Translations under genes and position numbers: made by a program
Shown here: piece after piece, positions 34,725 through 46,001 of the stretch
Numbering within the stretch: position 1 is the stretch's first letter
Layout of the letters: each line of letters starts with the position of its first letter
The notes under the pieces: generated by a model
The model's input: the letters and a program-made list of their open reading frames with translations, nothing else
Databases searched by the model: none
What the model was told of the DNA's origin: nothing
Assembly (NCBI GenBank): GCA_029204225.1
Contig: MU832608.1
Span: 1 to 64,000, forward strand
Direction: 5' to 3'
Length of the DNA: 64,000 nt
From: Diphasiastrum complanatum
Lineage: Eukaryota; Streptophyta; Lycopodiopsida; Lycopodiales; Lycopodiaceae

Positions 34725-36115
34725 ATAATGGACGAGCTCAAGAACTTCCTTGGCTCTTCTTCCCTCATGCGTGAATGGATTTCGATGTTGCTTGCCTTTC
34801 TGACAAGCTTCGCAAAACTCAGTTTCGGGCTTTGAAATCTTGAGACATGTGACAATGTCTTTTCTGCTCATGTCATACAGGTGATACATTCTCCTATGCC
34901 AGAGCTGATCTTCATTTTCTGATGCATTCAATATGCTATTAGAGTTGCTGACTATTTTTGCCTGGTAGAGATTTCCTTCTCTGCATCCGACCGTCAGCAA
35001 CTTGTTTGTCGTCTTCTCGATCATACGACAAGTGTTGTCGTCAAACAAAACTCGAATGCCTAGATCTGCCATCTTGGAAACAGATAGCAGATCTTTTCTG
35101 AGTGAGGGCACATAAAGTACTCCTGGTAGCTCCGCTTGGCCTGACAGTGCTCTGCTTGGTCTGATAGTGTTCGCAGTTGTAGAGTGTCGATGTCTTTGAC
35201 ATCGTGTCTGCTCTCATCACTTAGAATCACTGCTCTGTCGTTTTCGAGTTCGCGAAAGTCGATCAAGACCTTCTTGTTGTAGGTTACGTGTGATGTTGCT
35301 CCTGAATCAATGACTACATCGTAGTCATGTTCAGAATAGTTTGTTGAAGCTTCATCGAGTATCATGAAAGTTTCGTCACTTCTTTCAGCATCCTTTGATG
35401 ACTTTGCAACGTTTGTCTTTTCAGCTTTGTTCTTTCTTTTTGGGCTGAATCTGCAATCGTATGCAGAATGTCCTTTCTTCTTGTAGTGCATGCAAGGTAT
35501 TGCTGGATTAAACCAACATTTGTTGTCCGTATGGCCTAGTTTTTGGCAGTGATCACAAGAAAAAGATTGCTGATTCGAGGACTTCGTCTTCTCGAATCTT
35601 GGCTTGCTTTTGTTTTTCTTCTTTTCCTTCGTGAAGAGAGCTTTTTCTTGATCACTACTTCCCTCTCCTTCGTCTCTCGTCAGTCTCTCATCAACAACAA
35701 GACTGACTGCTTTGTCGAATGTCATATCCGATAGACTCAATATGAGAATTCTCAGCGGCTGATAGGACGTCGGTAGAGATTTCATGAAGTACATCAGCTC
35801 ATATGGTGCTGGGACCTGGTGCTCATGTCCTAATGCAGCGAGTTGAGCGAAGATCATTCCGATCTTCTCAACGTGCTGATCCAACTGGTTGCCATCCCAC
35901 CGTATGGATTGCAGCTGATTGTGAATGTGCATAACTGAAGCTGCAGTCCTCACTTTATACTTCTGCTTCAACCTTTCCCATGCTGCATGGCTGCTTTCGC
36001 AGTCTTCAATCTGCATGAGTAGATCTTCATTGATGGATGAAACGATGATTGCCATTGCGCGTTCATCTTTTCTGATCCATTCAACTCTCCTCGGGTCTCC
36101 CTTTGGAGGCTGCAC
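34725..36115 (-). pseudogene. Element A: copia gag, protease and integrase start
   Basis: Gag (DERAMAIIVSSINEDLLMQI, AWERLKQKYKVRTAASVMHI) is followed by one intact knuckle, CDHCQKLGHTDNKC, and a second with Cys to Tyr, CMHYKKKGHSAYDC. The protease motif VVIDSGATSHVTYN has the catalytic DSG. A frameshift near 35100 moves to the pre-integrase frame (LRKDLLSVSKMADLGIRVLF, LWHRRMYHLYDMS). The integrase zinc finger (FCEACQKGKQH) ends at LELVHY, where element B's primer-binding region starts. RT, RNase H and the 3' LTR are absent. Confidence 0.88.
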
Positions 36116-36271
36116 CTCTGAGAGCTCAGATGCCTTTGCCCTTCAGAAGCGTTTTGATTTTGAATTTTCATGCGCCATCGAGACTGATTGCTATTCTTGT
36201 CTAGATTGTTGTAGCCATATTGTGTTGTCTGAAAGAATCACTGTTGGGATATTAGTAGTGAGAACTTGTGG

Positions 36272-36283
36272 GCTCTGATACCA
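36272..36283 (-). mobile_element. Element A primer-binding site
   Basis: The reverse complement reads TGGTATCAGAGC and directly abuts the LTR end ...GCGACA, with no spacer. Confidence 0.9.
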
Positions 36284-37048
36284 TGTCGCGGAAGCGAGGC
36301 TATTTCTTTTTCATCTTCGTCTTCTTATTCGCGAACAATTTTGTGTCTTTGAATTTTCTTTTTCTGCGAAAGTTGTTTACAGGATCCCAGACATGCGACT
36401 ACACATCATAGAACACATTCTATTCTAGCAATCAAGACAAAATGAAAGCACAAGATAGGGAGATGCACGAAAATAGAGCTACTGTATTATCAGTTTAGTT
36501 TTTAGAGCGAGATCGTCAGTGTCTCGCTCGTTGGCAGAATGACATTTTGCTCTTTTGCTGTGTTCTGCTCATTGGCAGACTTTCATACACAGCTATAGTT
36601 TCTAGTATTTTTTTTTTCTGCTCTACTCGCTACCTCTCTCTCTCTCTGTCTCTCTTACAAATCTCTCTATGCATTCTATTTTTATGATTAAGAGAGGATC
36701 GGTTTTACCTCCACAGTGTGGAGTTTACAAGATGGCTAAACGTAGAATTACAAGACTAGTTAACGCCAATCAACTAGTTAGTTAGCATCCATCGTTGCCA
36801 TTCGTTTCAGCTGGGCGTGATGTCTACGACTCCAAGCCTGTTGAGCTGCCAGCTGGCAGCGCAAAAGATTCCTCTTCGTCTCTTTTGTAATTATTTGTTT
36901 CTGGAGGTGTGTTTACGATTCACAAATGATTTGCGAATCGTTCGTGCTTCGAGTCAAAGGCACGTTGACTGTTGCGAATTGTTTGTCTTTCAACCTTCGC
37001 TTCGTGTTCGTCCTGCGACAAAGTTGCAGGAGTTTACCATTTCTAACA
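36284..37048 (-). repeat. Element A 5' LTR (765 bp)
   Basis: On the minus strand it runs from TGTTAGAAATGG (37048) to GCGACA (36284-36285), next to the primer-binding site. It is homologous to the element C LTR (39127-39811). It carries several TTCGCGAA/GCGAA words. Relative to the C copy it has an extra 15-20 bp containing TGTCTACGACTCC near 36820. Confidence 0.88.
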
Positions 37049-37751
37049 CAAATATTTGATCTGATATCATGACATCAACAGAAGTACTCTAGATTGTGGC
37101 TAATTTGCCAATTCGCGATTAGTTGTAGATGTTTAATCTTTCTAATCTGAAAGTTACATGGCGCGACACAAAAAAGTTTGCGAACTATATACTTTTTGTT
37201 TGATGCATAATACTGTAAGCAAGACAAGAAGTCAGAGGAAGATGAAAAATACAGAATACATGTCCGCTTGTGTGCGAGACAATTTTGTAAAGGATCTGTA
37301 GATCCAGAAGTCTTCTAGTAAGCGAGACATTATTCGTGAGAGAAAAGATCGACAACCAAGGTCACAAGTCAAATATGAAAAAGACAAGGCTAAAGAAGGC
37401 AGATGGGTAATTTAAAGAGACTCAATAATAAGAAGTACCCCAGTCACAATGAAGATCCTTCAGAAAGAGAAACACAAGCATTGGAAAATCAGTCTCCTTC
37501 AACTGGCCTCTTGCCATACTTTTGCGCCCATTCTCATGTCTATCATTCACACCATCTACCAATGTCACCACCTCCACAATGCCTTCCATCTGTTTGTTTA
37601 TTATCATTTCACTGTTCTTCTGAGAAATCCCCAGTTTTTGATAGTCTTACTGAAGTGGCTAAAAGATCATTGCAAGTGTCTTGCGAAGACCAACTACCAC
37701 CTACAATAGTTGATAAGCCAAACGAAGATCTAAGAAGCAGGCAAAGTAGCT
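37049..37751. other. Intervening sequence between elements A and C, with an unrecognised frame
   Basis: A plus-strand frame of 116 residues (37403-37753) has no recognised domain. The region may be a captured or degraded gene fragment because it is followed by a coiled-coil frame. No function can be assigned. Confidence 0.25.
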
Positions 37752-37902
37752 AGAAGAAATAAAGAGAAAAATCCAAGAAGCTAAGGAAGAAAGGACAAAA
37801 CTTGAGCAACAGTTGAGTCAAATCGATCTTGATCAAAAGAGACTCTGTGGAGCAATGATAGTTGATTTTTCTCCTATGAAGCCAAAAGAGATCCAAAAGT
37901 AA
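37752..37902 (+). pseudogene. Coiled-coil fragment, unrecognised
   Basis: A continuous frame reads EEIKRKIQEAKEERTKLEQQ then LSQIDLDQKRLCGAMIVDF and stops at about 37902. Heptad-like hydrophobic spacing suggests a coiled coil. It overlaps the end of the 116-residue frame at 37403 in a different phase. It could be a gene fragment carried by a transposon. Confidence 0.3.
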
Positions 37903-38609
37903 CGGATCAAAAGAAAGAGCTGCAGAAAAAGAAAGATGAAGACAACCATGAACCTGCAAAATAAAGTGAGCTCCTCACCTAGTAAGTGGTGGTCAAAGCT
38001 GGACATTGCAAGGGTCCAAGGCTGCAACTGTAGAACTATCAATTTCTTCACCCTTCCACAGGCCTTCATCATGTTTCCTTGCTGCCACCAAACCATTCGT
38101 CCAATTTGTTTCTACCACCAATGTGTGGATGAGTCCATTTCCTTGAAGACTGATAACCAAGATTTGTGCACCTATCAGGAAAGAGCATCGACAAGACTGG
38201 GACTTCGACTAAGCGAAGAACTGCGGAAACGCCCATAAGCAATATGGAAGATATAGACCTTCCAGAAGTTAGAATCTGTCCAGAAACTAGAAGTGAATTT
38301 AGCCATGGCAGATGCAACGAAAGAAAGAGACACGAGAAAAGCACTCAAGCATGCAAGTTGTGAAGCTGCTGGGAGCTCTCCAATTTTGGGAATGTCAACC
38401 ACTTGCAGCAATAAGACATTCTGATTACATTGCGGCAAGTTGTGGAAACAATTTTTTATAAAGACTGGCAACAATAAACACTTGGTTTTATGCAAGCGAA
38501 TGAGAATCTACGCTTTTCCAAGTGACAATTGAAAATGCCAATGCAAAGCAAAGCGACATCATTTAATATGAGTTGCAATGGGTCCTGCAACACAATAGGG
38601 GTGGGATGA

Positions 38610-39122
38610 TGTTGGCTGATTCTGACGAATCCCCAAGATACTTGGACAAAGCAACTCAAGAGCACCTCTCACCTTAGACCGAGGAGGTCTCTGAGAAGAT
38701 GAGACTAACGAAGACTGAGAGCCGAGTATGAGAGCCGAGAAATGCTAGTTAGGAATGACAAGCAAGAACTGTGTAAGCCTCATGGTGAATCCCGAAAGAT
38801 GGAATGACCATGTAGAAACTAGTATTTCTAGGCAAAGTAATAAATGCAAGTATACCACTCTTAAATAAAGTAGAGTGAGCCACCTTTTGATGGTGACCTC
38901 TAGTGGAGAGCATTATTCCACTTGTAATTTGTGTAATGTGGAAATGCCACTAGGATGTCACCTAAGGAGCTCTCTTGCTTATTTAAGAGACTCCCTCTTT
39001 GTGAAGAGGAGATTTTTTGCATTGTATCTACTCCATGCTTAATAAGAAGATTTTTCATGAGTTTGATGCTACACTAAGCTCCTTGATCATGATGGTTTTC
39101 TTGAGTGATGCCCCTATGATCA
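38610..39122 (-). repeat. Copia LTR (513 bp), minus orientation, solo-like
   Basis: It runs on the minus strand from TGATCATAGGGG (39122) to GCCAACA (38610). It is a diverged copy of the LTR at 50391-50892 in the opposite orientation. No primer-binding site follows it on either side and no five-base target duplication is visible. Its right edge coincides with the truncation of element C's LTR. Confidence 0.8.
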
Positions 39123-39126
39123 TGCC

Positions 39127-39811
39127 CCCAGACACTCGACTACGCATCACAAAACATATTCTATCCTACAATCATGACACACAGCTCAAGACGAGATGCA
39201 CAAAAATAGAGTGACTGAATTATCAGTTTTAGTTTAGAGTGAATTGGTCAGTGTCTCGCTCGTTGGCGGAATGACATTCTACTCTTTCGTTGTGTTCTGC
39301 TCATTGGCAGACTTTCATGCACAACTCTAGTGTCTTTTCTTTCTTACTCTATTCGCTATGTCTCTCTCTGTCTCTTACAGATCTCTGTATTCACATATTC
39401 TATTGTGATCCAAAGAGGAACGTTTGTACCTCCACTATGTGGAGTTTACAAGATAGCTAAACATCGAATCACATGATTAGTTAACGCAAATCAACTAGTT
39501 AGTTAGTCTCCATCGTTGCTACTCGTTTCAGCTGGGCGTGAAGCCCGTTGAGCCACCAGCTGGTAGCGCGAAAGATTTTTCTTCATCTGTTTCGTAATCT
39601 CCCGTTTTCTTTTGTTCTTTTCGTTTCTTTTCATAGTTTTTGTTTCGCGTCCCTTTTGCGGTTTGCGGTCTTGGAGGTGTGTTTGCGATTTGCGATTGAT
39701 TCATGAATTGTTTGTGCTTTGAGTCAAAGACATGTTGACTATCGCGAATTGTTTGACCTTTGTGTCTTGTTTGTGCTGCGACAAAGTGGCAGGACTTCAC
39801 CATTTCTGACA
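39127..39811 (-). repeat. Element C 3' LTR, truncated
   Basis: It starts on the minus strand at 39811 with TGTCAGAAATGG, right after the polypurine tract AAGAGGGAG, and is homologous to the element A LTR. About 90 bp of its end are missing at 39127, where the 38610-39122 LTR takes over. Confidence 0.85.
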
Positions 39812-41580
39812 CTCCCTCTTGAACCTTGCAGCTTTGTTCATTTAATCCAATTGCCTCTTTGTGCTTGGTAAAGAGTGGCTTGTCGAGCGGTTTTGTGAGG
39901 AGATCTGCAATCATATTTTCTGATTTTATGAATTGCACCTGGAGCTCTCCTTTTGAGATCAAATCTCGAATATGATGGTACTTCAGAGGAATGTGCTTTG
40001 TCTTTGAATGGAAGACAGGATCCTGGGACAGATAGATGGCACTCTGAGAGTCCATCATCATCATGCTTGGCCCCTCTTGTGGTATCTCGATTGTCTCCAA
40101 CATCATTTGTAGCCACACTACCTCATTCGCCACTTTCGAGACTGCGACATACTCAGCTTCGCAAGAGGATTGAGCTACCAAGGTTTGATTTTTGCATATC
40201 CAGTTGATTGGAGTTCCGCACGCTATCGTACATCCTCCAGTAATGGACTTCTTGTCATCTTTGCAGCTCGCCTAGTTCGCATCACTGTAGTGATGCAGTT
40301 TGAATCCTTTCTCTTCGTTTCTAGCTCTGTAAGTTAATCAAGCATTCAAGGTACCCTTCAGATACTGTAGGATTCGTTTGGCCATTTTCCAATGTGCTAG
40401 ACTAGAATTGGAACAGAATTGGCTCAATGTATAAACAGAGAAGGCCAGATCGGGTCTGGTACAAATTGTTAAGTACATCAGACTACCGATTAAGTTTTGG
40501 TAGGATATACCTACCATCTTCTATTCTTCCTCTTCTGTTTTTGGACAATCTTGTTTTGTGAGCTTGGATCCAGCTATCATTGGTGTGACTTTCTCTTCAC
40601 AATCCATCATGTGGTACTGCTTCAGCACTTTTCTGGCGTATTTTGATTGACTCAAGTGCATTTCGCCATTTGTTCGATCTCTTCTAATCTCCAGGCCTAG
40701 GCATTTTGTTGCTTCTCCAAGATCTGTGATTTTGTAGTTTTCAGAGATCTGACTCTTCATGTCTCTGATCAACATCAGTTTGGTTGAGTAGGATTGAAGT
40801 CAAGGACTTTAGAAGACCATCAAGCTTTTTGTACCAGTCTTGTGATGCATGTTTTAGACCGTAGATGTATCTCTACAGTCGACAGACATATTGCTTGTTG
40901 TCGGGGTCTTCATAGCCTTCAGGTTGCTTCAGGAAAATTTTCTCCTCTAGATCTCCATGGAGAAAGGCTATTTTCACATCAATCTGGTGAATTTTCAAAT
41001 TGTACTATGTGGTGTATGCAAGGAGCAGCCTTATGCTTGTCATCTTGACTATGGGTGAATATGTGTCGAAATAGTCAACACCATATCTCTGCGTGTAGCC
41101 CTTCGCGACAAGCCTTGCTTTGTAGCGGCCAATGGTGCCATCTGATTTTAGCTTCTTCTTGTACACCCATTTGCAGTCGACTACTTTTCTGATTTCTGGC
41201 AGTGGCTCTAATGTCCATGCCTCATTTTGCCTCATCAACTCGATATCTTCTGACATTGCCTGTTTTTAGAATTCTCTCTCTGGACTCTGAATAGCTTCTT
41301 GGTATGTAGCTGGATCTTCTGTGAAGCTGTAGTACTCAAACTACGTGTCTTTGCTCCATTGAAGATTGTCAGAATAGCCGTCTAGAGGTCTTCTTTGTCT
41401 TGTTGACCTTCGAGGTTCATTTCGTCGCTGGTCGAACATTTCTTGTTCGTGGGATCGATCCTCTATCTCCTGTTGTTCTGGAGTCTGGAGTCCTGCATTC
41501 TGATTTGATGATTGTCCTTGATCTCTCTCTTGAATAGGCGGTAGTGTGAAGATCTCATGGCCTCTTGTTGAACAAATTTT
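39812..41580 (-). pseudogene. Element C: copia RT and RNase H
   Basis: From 41260: [54 protein letters not shown], then after breaks EATKCLGLEIRRDRTNGEMH and SQSKYARKVLKQYHMMD. RNase H follows with SSCEAEYVAVSKVANEVVWL, MDSQSAIYLSQDPVFHSKTK and MIADLLTKPLDKPLF. The frame reads on into the LTR. Several stops and frameshifts break RT (the YVDD region is lost in a gap near 40790). Before 41260 a linker of pol (QRRNEPRRSTRQRRPLDG) reaches 41580, where homology stops. Gag, protease and integrase core are absent. Confidence 0.88.
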
Positions 41581-42410
41581 AAATAAATATGTTTCAATCT
41601 TGTTGTAGTTGACTCAAAGATGAATATGACAATGAGATACAAGAATCAACTTGGACGTGATATGTACTTTGCAGATTTAGTGGATGCGCAAAAATTTGAA
41701 ATTTTGTATAAGGTGATTTGAAGATTGATAGATGAATGACAAGTTATTCTTGAGATATGCCACATGATGTCTCCTACTCAATGGCTATGCTTGATGAACT
41801 AAAAACAAATGTAGAAAAAGATATGCAATTAGAAGAAATTACCAAATCAAAAAAAAAGCAAAAAATAAACAAGGAAGATACCAATGTGACAAAGAGTGAA
41901 AGCCGTAGAGCACTTGTCAAACAAAAAGTCATTCATCAACAGGTATAATTCACCTGGACAATTTCATATTTCTATTGATCTTTTAGAGTAATGAAAGATC
42001 AATAACAAGGTAGGAATAGTGACACTGAATCTACCATCGTTGATAGTAGATGTTGTAAGATATAGTTTGAGATGCAGTTATGGTTGAGGTATTGTGTCCT
42101 GAGGACCTGTATGAGCAAGAGATTTAGAATTGAATCTCTATCTGGATTTTTGATTCCTAGATGTATTGTGTATTGGCACATTGGAAATTTTATTAGCATG
42201 TGGAAAGACATATAGATTTGAGTTTGCAGAAGTGGAGAAAAACTGTCAATTGTTGTGGAGGTTGCTCTTGGTTGGACATTGTAGCAGATGATAGAATATC
42301 AGTTTCGCTTTTCTCCTACAAGGATTCATGTCATATTAGTGTCTTTTTGCATTATGGAACTGGTGAATTGCGTGGTAATGTAGAAGTTTTCAAGAAACTT
42401 TTCGAGTGAG
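41581..42410 (+). other. Unrecognised segment with two exon-like frames
   Basis: 41757-41948 reads a lysine-rich stretch (DELKTNVEKDMQLEEITKSK) and ends just after CAACAG|GTATAA, a donor-like site. 42200-42409 reads a different, more globular stretch (RISVSLFSYKDSCHISVFLH). I recognise neither. They could be remnants of a host gene or transposon-captured exons. Confidence 0.25.
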
Positions 42411-43569
42411 CAGCAGGTTGAGCGGTCGGATGCTATGGTGCTCGTGTTGTGTTGTCGTGAGGATCCTAATGTGATTCATAACTGACGTGACGGGCAGGTA
42501 GGATCTTAGTTGGTTGTTTCGGACAGTCTTTGAAACTATGTTTTCTGACACAGTCTCGGGACACTCGGCATGGTACTTGGTCTTGACTGGGCAATCAACC
42601 ATGAAATGGCCGGTTTCACCACAGATGAAACATCTGTTGTTCAATGGCCCTTGTATGCCATTTTGTATGGCGAGTGGTGCTGGATTTTATGGTGGATAAT
42701 CATAATAAGACAAGGAATGTCCAGATTGTGATGGTTGTTCTTCATATTGTTGGACGGTATGTGCTTGGATAGGCTGATATGAAGGACATGCATCAATAGG
42801 ATGCGTAGTCCGGTAGTGTGGGCACCAGATTAGTTTTCGTCTATAAGGTACCTATGTAGGGTTTGGCTCAGCATACATACTGTTTTGGATAGACTTCAAG
42901 GTAGTTTGAAAATCATTGGTGAGTTTTTCCATTTGTAGTTGGCGTTGCTTATTAAGTAACTCCAACTGGGATTTCCAAAGCTGATCTCGGGTGTCCTTGA
43001 TCGGCTTCGACTCATGGACAGGAGCACATGATGCTCTCCTTTCTCTGGTCTCATCAACTTCTGATCCCTCGTCTTCTTTTTTGATGGCATCAGACATAGC
43101 TAACTTTAGGCTCATATATTCATCAATGGATTTAAGCTCTCGTCTAATCCATCTTGGGAGGCCGACTAAGAACCAGATGATGAGCATCTATTCGGAGGGC
43201 TATTCTTGTACTTGACTTTTGAGGCGTTTGAAACGCTCGATATAGTCTCGTACATGTTCATCTTTTGCCATCTTGATGCTACTTAATTTGACAAAAGGAC
43301 TCTCAATCAAGCGAAAGGGCTTAAAACGCTTGATAAAGGATTCTTTTAAAATTGACCAGTCTGTCTTATCTTCACGATCAAGGTTGAAAAATCAATCACG
43401 TGCCTTAGCGATCATGGTCATCGAAAATAGTTGGACCATAGCAGCGAGAGATGTTCCGCCATACAAATCACATGCATTTTCAAAGATTTGCAAAAATCTT
43501 TGAGGGTTCGAACTATCGTCAAACTTTGGTAGATCTAGCTTGGGTGTACGTCTCTTCGTAGGTAGCAGA
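42390..43569 (-). pseudogene. Gypsy gag gene, left part (interrupted)
   Basis: Minus-strand order: PKLDLPKFDDSSNPQRFLQI and FENACDLYGG (43560-43400), then degraded WSILKESFIKRF and IKMAKDEHVRDYIERFKRLK-like sequence (43390-43200), GLPRWIRRELKSIDEYMSLK (43170-43080), and one intact zinc knuckle CFICGETGHFMVDC at 42594-42635. This is the retrotrans_gag domain followed by CCHC, as in gypsy elements. Stops and frameshifts separate the parts. The gene is cut at 43569 by a copia element; the other side is at 48380. Confidence 0.8.
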
Positions 43570-44404
43570 TGTGAAAAATGCAAAAATAAGCTTGGTAGAG
43601 GCCAAAAATCTTGTATATAGATAAACACACATGTGTGGAGCCTGTTTCCACGTGTGAAAATAGTGTACTTGTCATGTAACATAATCATATAGGTTGTACA
43701 TATGATTTAATTCAAGTTCTAGTGGCTAAAAAGGCCAAAAACTAGTTTTCTAGACATATGACACATGACATCAATCTATTGATTGCATGAGCCACATCCT
43801 TTGGTTAGGTGTCATATCCCATGTGTAGAGGACAACTCACATGTGTGGAATAAGCTGAAGTAGGCGAATTTTGACTTCTAGAAGATTTCCAAGTAGATCT
43901 CCATATAGAAGGAAAATGGACCAAAAGTGCTCAAAATAGAAGGTTTTGTCCAAGTGTCAGTTTTGCATGATGAATCATCATATGACAAAGCACCTTCACA
44001 CATGTGGGATCAGAGGGATGATCAGTACCACGAGCTCCCACTTATTGTATATATAGAGCCACATTTGGCCATAATCAATGTGAGACACCAATCTTGGTTT
44101 TGGAAGCAATTTTGAGTGATTCTCTCCATTTGTCTACATTTGTTTTGATTGTTTTGAGGTTCTATCAATGTGTACTTGATTTTTAGGTTGGAGTCCGTAC
44201 CCTGACAGTGTTTCACACGTGTGAAACCATCAAGTACATTTACCTTCAATAAATGATTGTTCTTGTTTGGATTTTATGTCTAAAATTGATCTAGATTGAT
44301 CTTAATCTTATGTAGATTGATAGATCAAGTAAATCTAACATCCAATCCCTCTTGAGGATCAGATTAGGATCCACTCTTGGTCCTTTTTGTACTTTTTTTG
44401 CACA
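43570..44404 (+). repeat. 5' LTR of the 835-bp LTR family
   Basis: TGTGAAAAATGC...GCACA. It has a TATATATAG box at 44048-44056, an AATAAA at about 44247 and a perfect palindrome TTTCACACGTGTGAAA at 44211-44226. Several other CACATGTGTG or CCACGTGTG words are present. It also contains an open 62-residue frame (43927-44115) that is almost unchanged in the other copies. Confidence 0.92.
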
Positions 44405-44417
44405 TGGTATCAGAGCC
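44405..44417 (+). mobile_element. Primer-binding site (tRNA-Met type)
   Basis: TGGTATCAGAGCC directly after the LTR terminal CA. Confidence 0.92.
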
Positions 44418-46001
44418 TAGTACAAGAGGTTTTGTTGAAATTGATAGGGTTAATCCAAATCAAAGCCAAAATTAGCAGTTTTTTGGAAACTAGTCAAATT
44501 TTGTGTAGCGAGTTGGATTTGATAGCTATCCTCAAAATTTTTGGTCCAAATCTTGTTGTGGGTTGTAGGAACCCTTTTCACACGTGTGAGGCCATACAGC
44601 TCCAGTTTTGACTGAGAAATTTCAAAAATTTGTAGAATTTGACTCACATACCCAATTTGAGTGATTTTTGGTGCGAAATCAAGCATTTTCTATAGAAAAT
44701 ATAATCCCTTGATTAATTCTTGGATTAGATCAGCCAAAAAATTAAAATTGAAGCTGGAAATAGGTGCATTAATTGATCTTCTCTGATTTTTTGAGTGTAT
44801 GTTGAAGTTAAGAGAGATTTTGCTAAAAATCATAGATTAAGGAGTGATATGCAAGGTGAGAGGTTGAAATCCATTGTACCATCACTCTAGATTTGTTCAA
44901 GAGTGATAGGGTCAAGTTTAGAAGCATCAATTTGCTAGAAAACATCCTTGGATCTGTCCTCCAAGTGAAACCTTTGAGAGTTTCTATTGCATATAGAGCA
45001 TCTATGCAAATCTTTTGTAGAATTTGACATAGATTGGCTTAAATTGAGAGTTCTAGAAAAGAGATTGAGATCCAAGTCACATTGTTTAACCCTACTCAAT
45101 TTGTTTGAGTGACTGTAAGGTTTGAAAAGAGTCATTAAGGTGTCTATGGCAAATGTGTAGAGAGAGGTCCAATTTTCTAAAGAGTTCCTTCCTTTGTAGA
45201 GGGCAAGACCTAGAAGCTCATTATGTGTTGTTATAGGTGAAGAATTTGTCTTCTCCTAGGTGATCAAATCTTTCTAAGTGGTATTAGCTCTTTGAAGCAC
45301 AATATCTTAGTGAGAAAAATCACAACTTTTCATTTTGAATTTCATTCCAAGTCTTAAAAAGTAGAGTAATTGGTGGAATCCAATAGGAGTGATTGAATTC
45401 AATTTGTTGAGCAAAAATTGACAGAGAATGTATGAAACTCAAATTAATTCTATTCAACTTTCTTTGTGAGAGTGTGAGGGTCAATTTGTGATCCCATTGG
45501 ATGTCTAGAATGAGGAGGAGTCCATATTTGAGTATTCATGCATGGTTGAAATCTTTGTGAATCTCTAGTTGTGTAATTTTTTAGCTTTGTGAAAAATTGG
45601 TGGTATAGTTTGTTTTCAAATCAAATCAAATTCATTCTAAATCTCAAGAGTGAGATTATTTGGGTCAAGAGTGAGTCCAAAAGAAGTTATTAAGTTTGAT
45701 TTTCATGTGTTTGAGACAAAATCCATCTTTTGTTCAAGAATCTCAAGTGTTGAGAGAACTAGTCAAGTGAAAAGGAAAATCTAAGTGTCAAATCTTTTTC
45801 ATATCCATTTTAACTTTCAAAAGAAAGAGTCATTGGTATTTGATGAGTCCAATAGGAGATTGGATCTGATTTCTTTAGTGATTTGATTCAAAGATTGTGT
45901 GCTTTTGTCTTAGTGATCAAAGCAAAGTTTCCAAGTGACTAGTCTTTACTGTGAATTGATTCTTAGGTTTGTGAGCTAGATCTTTTGTAGATCCTTCTAG
46001 A
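44418..46001 (+). other. Long untranslated interior of the 835-bp LTR element
   Basis: About 1.6 kb with no protein-like frame longer than 80 residues, lying between the primer-binding site and the first gag remnant. It is far longer than a normal copia leader. Confidence 0.5.
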
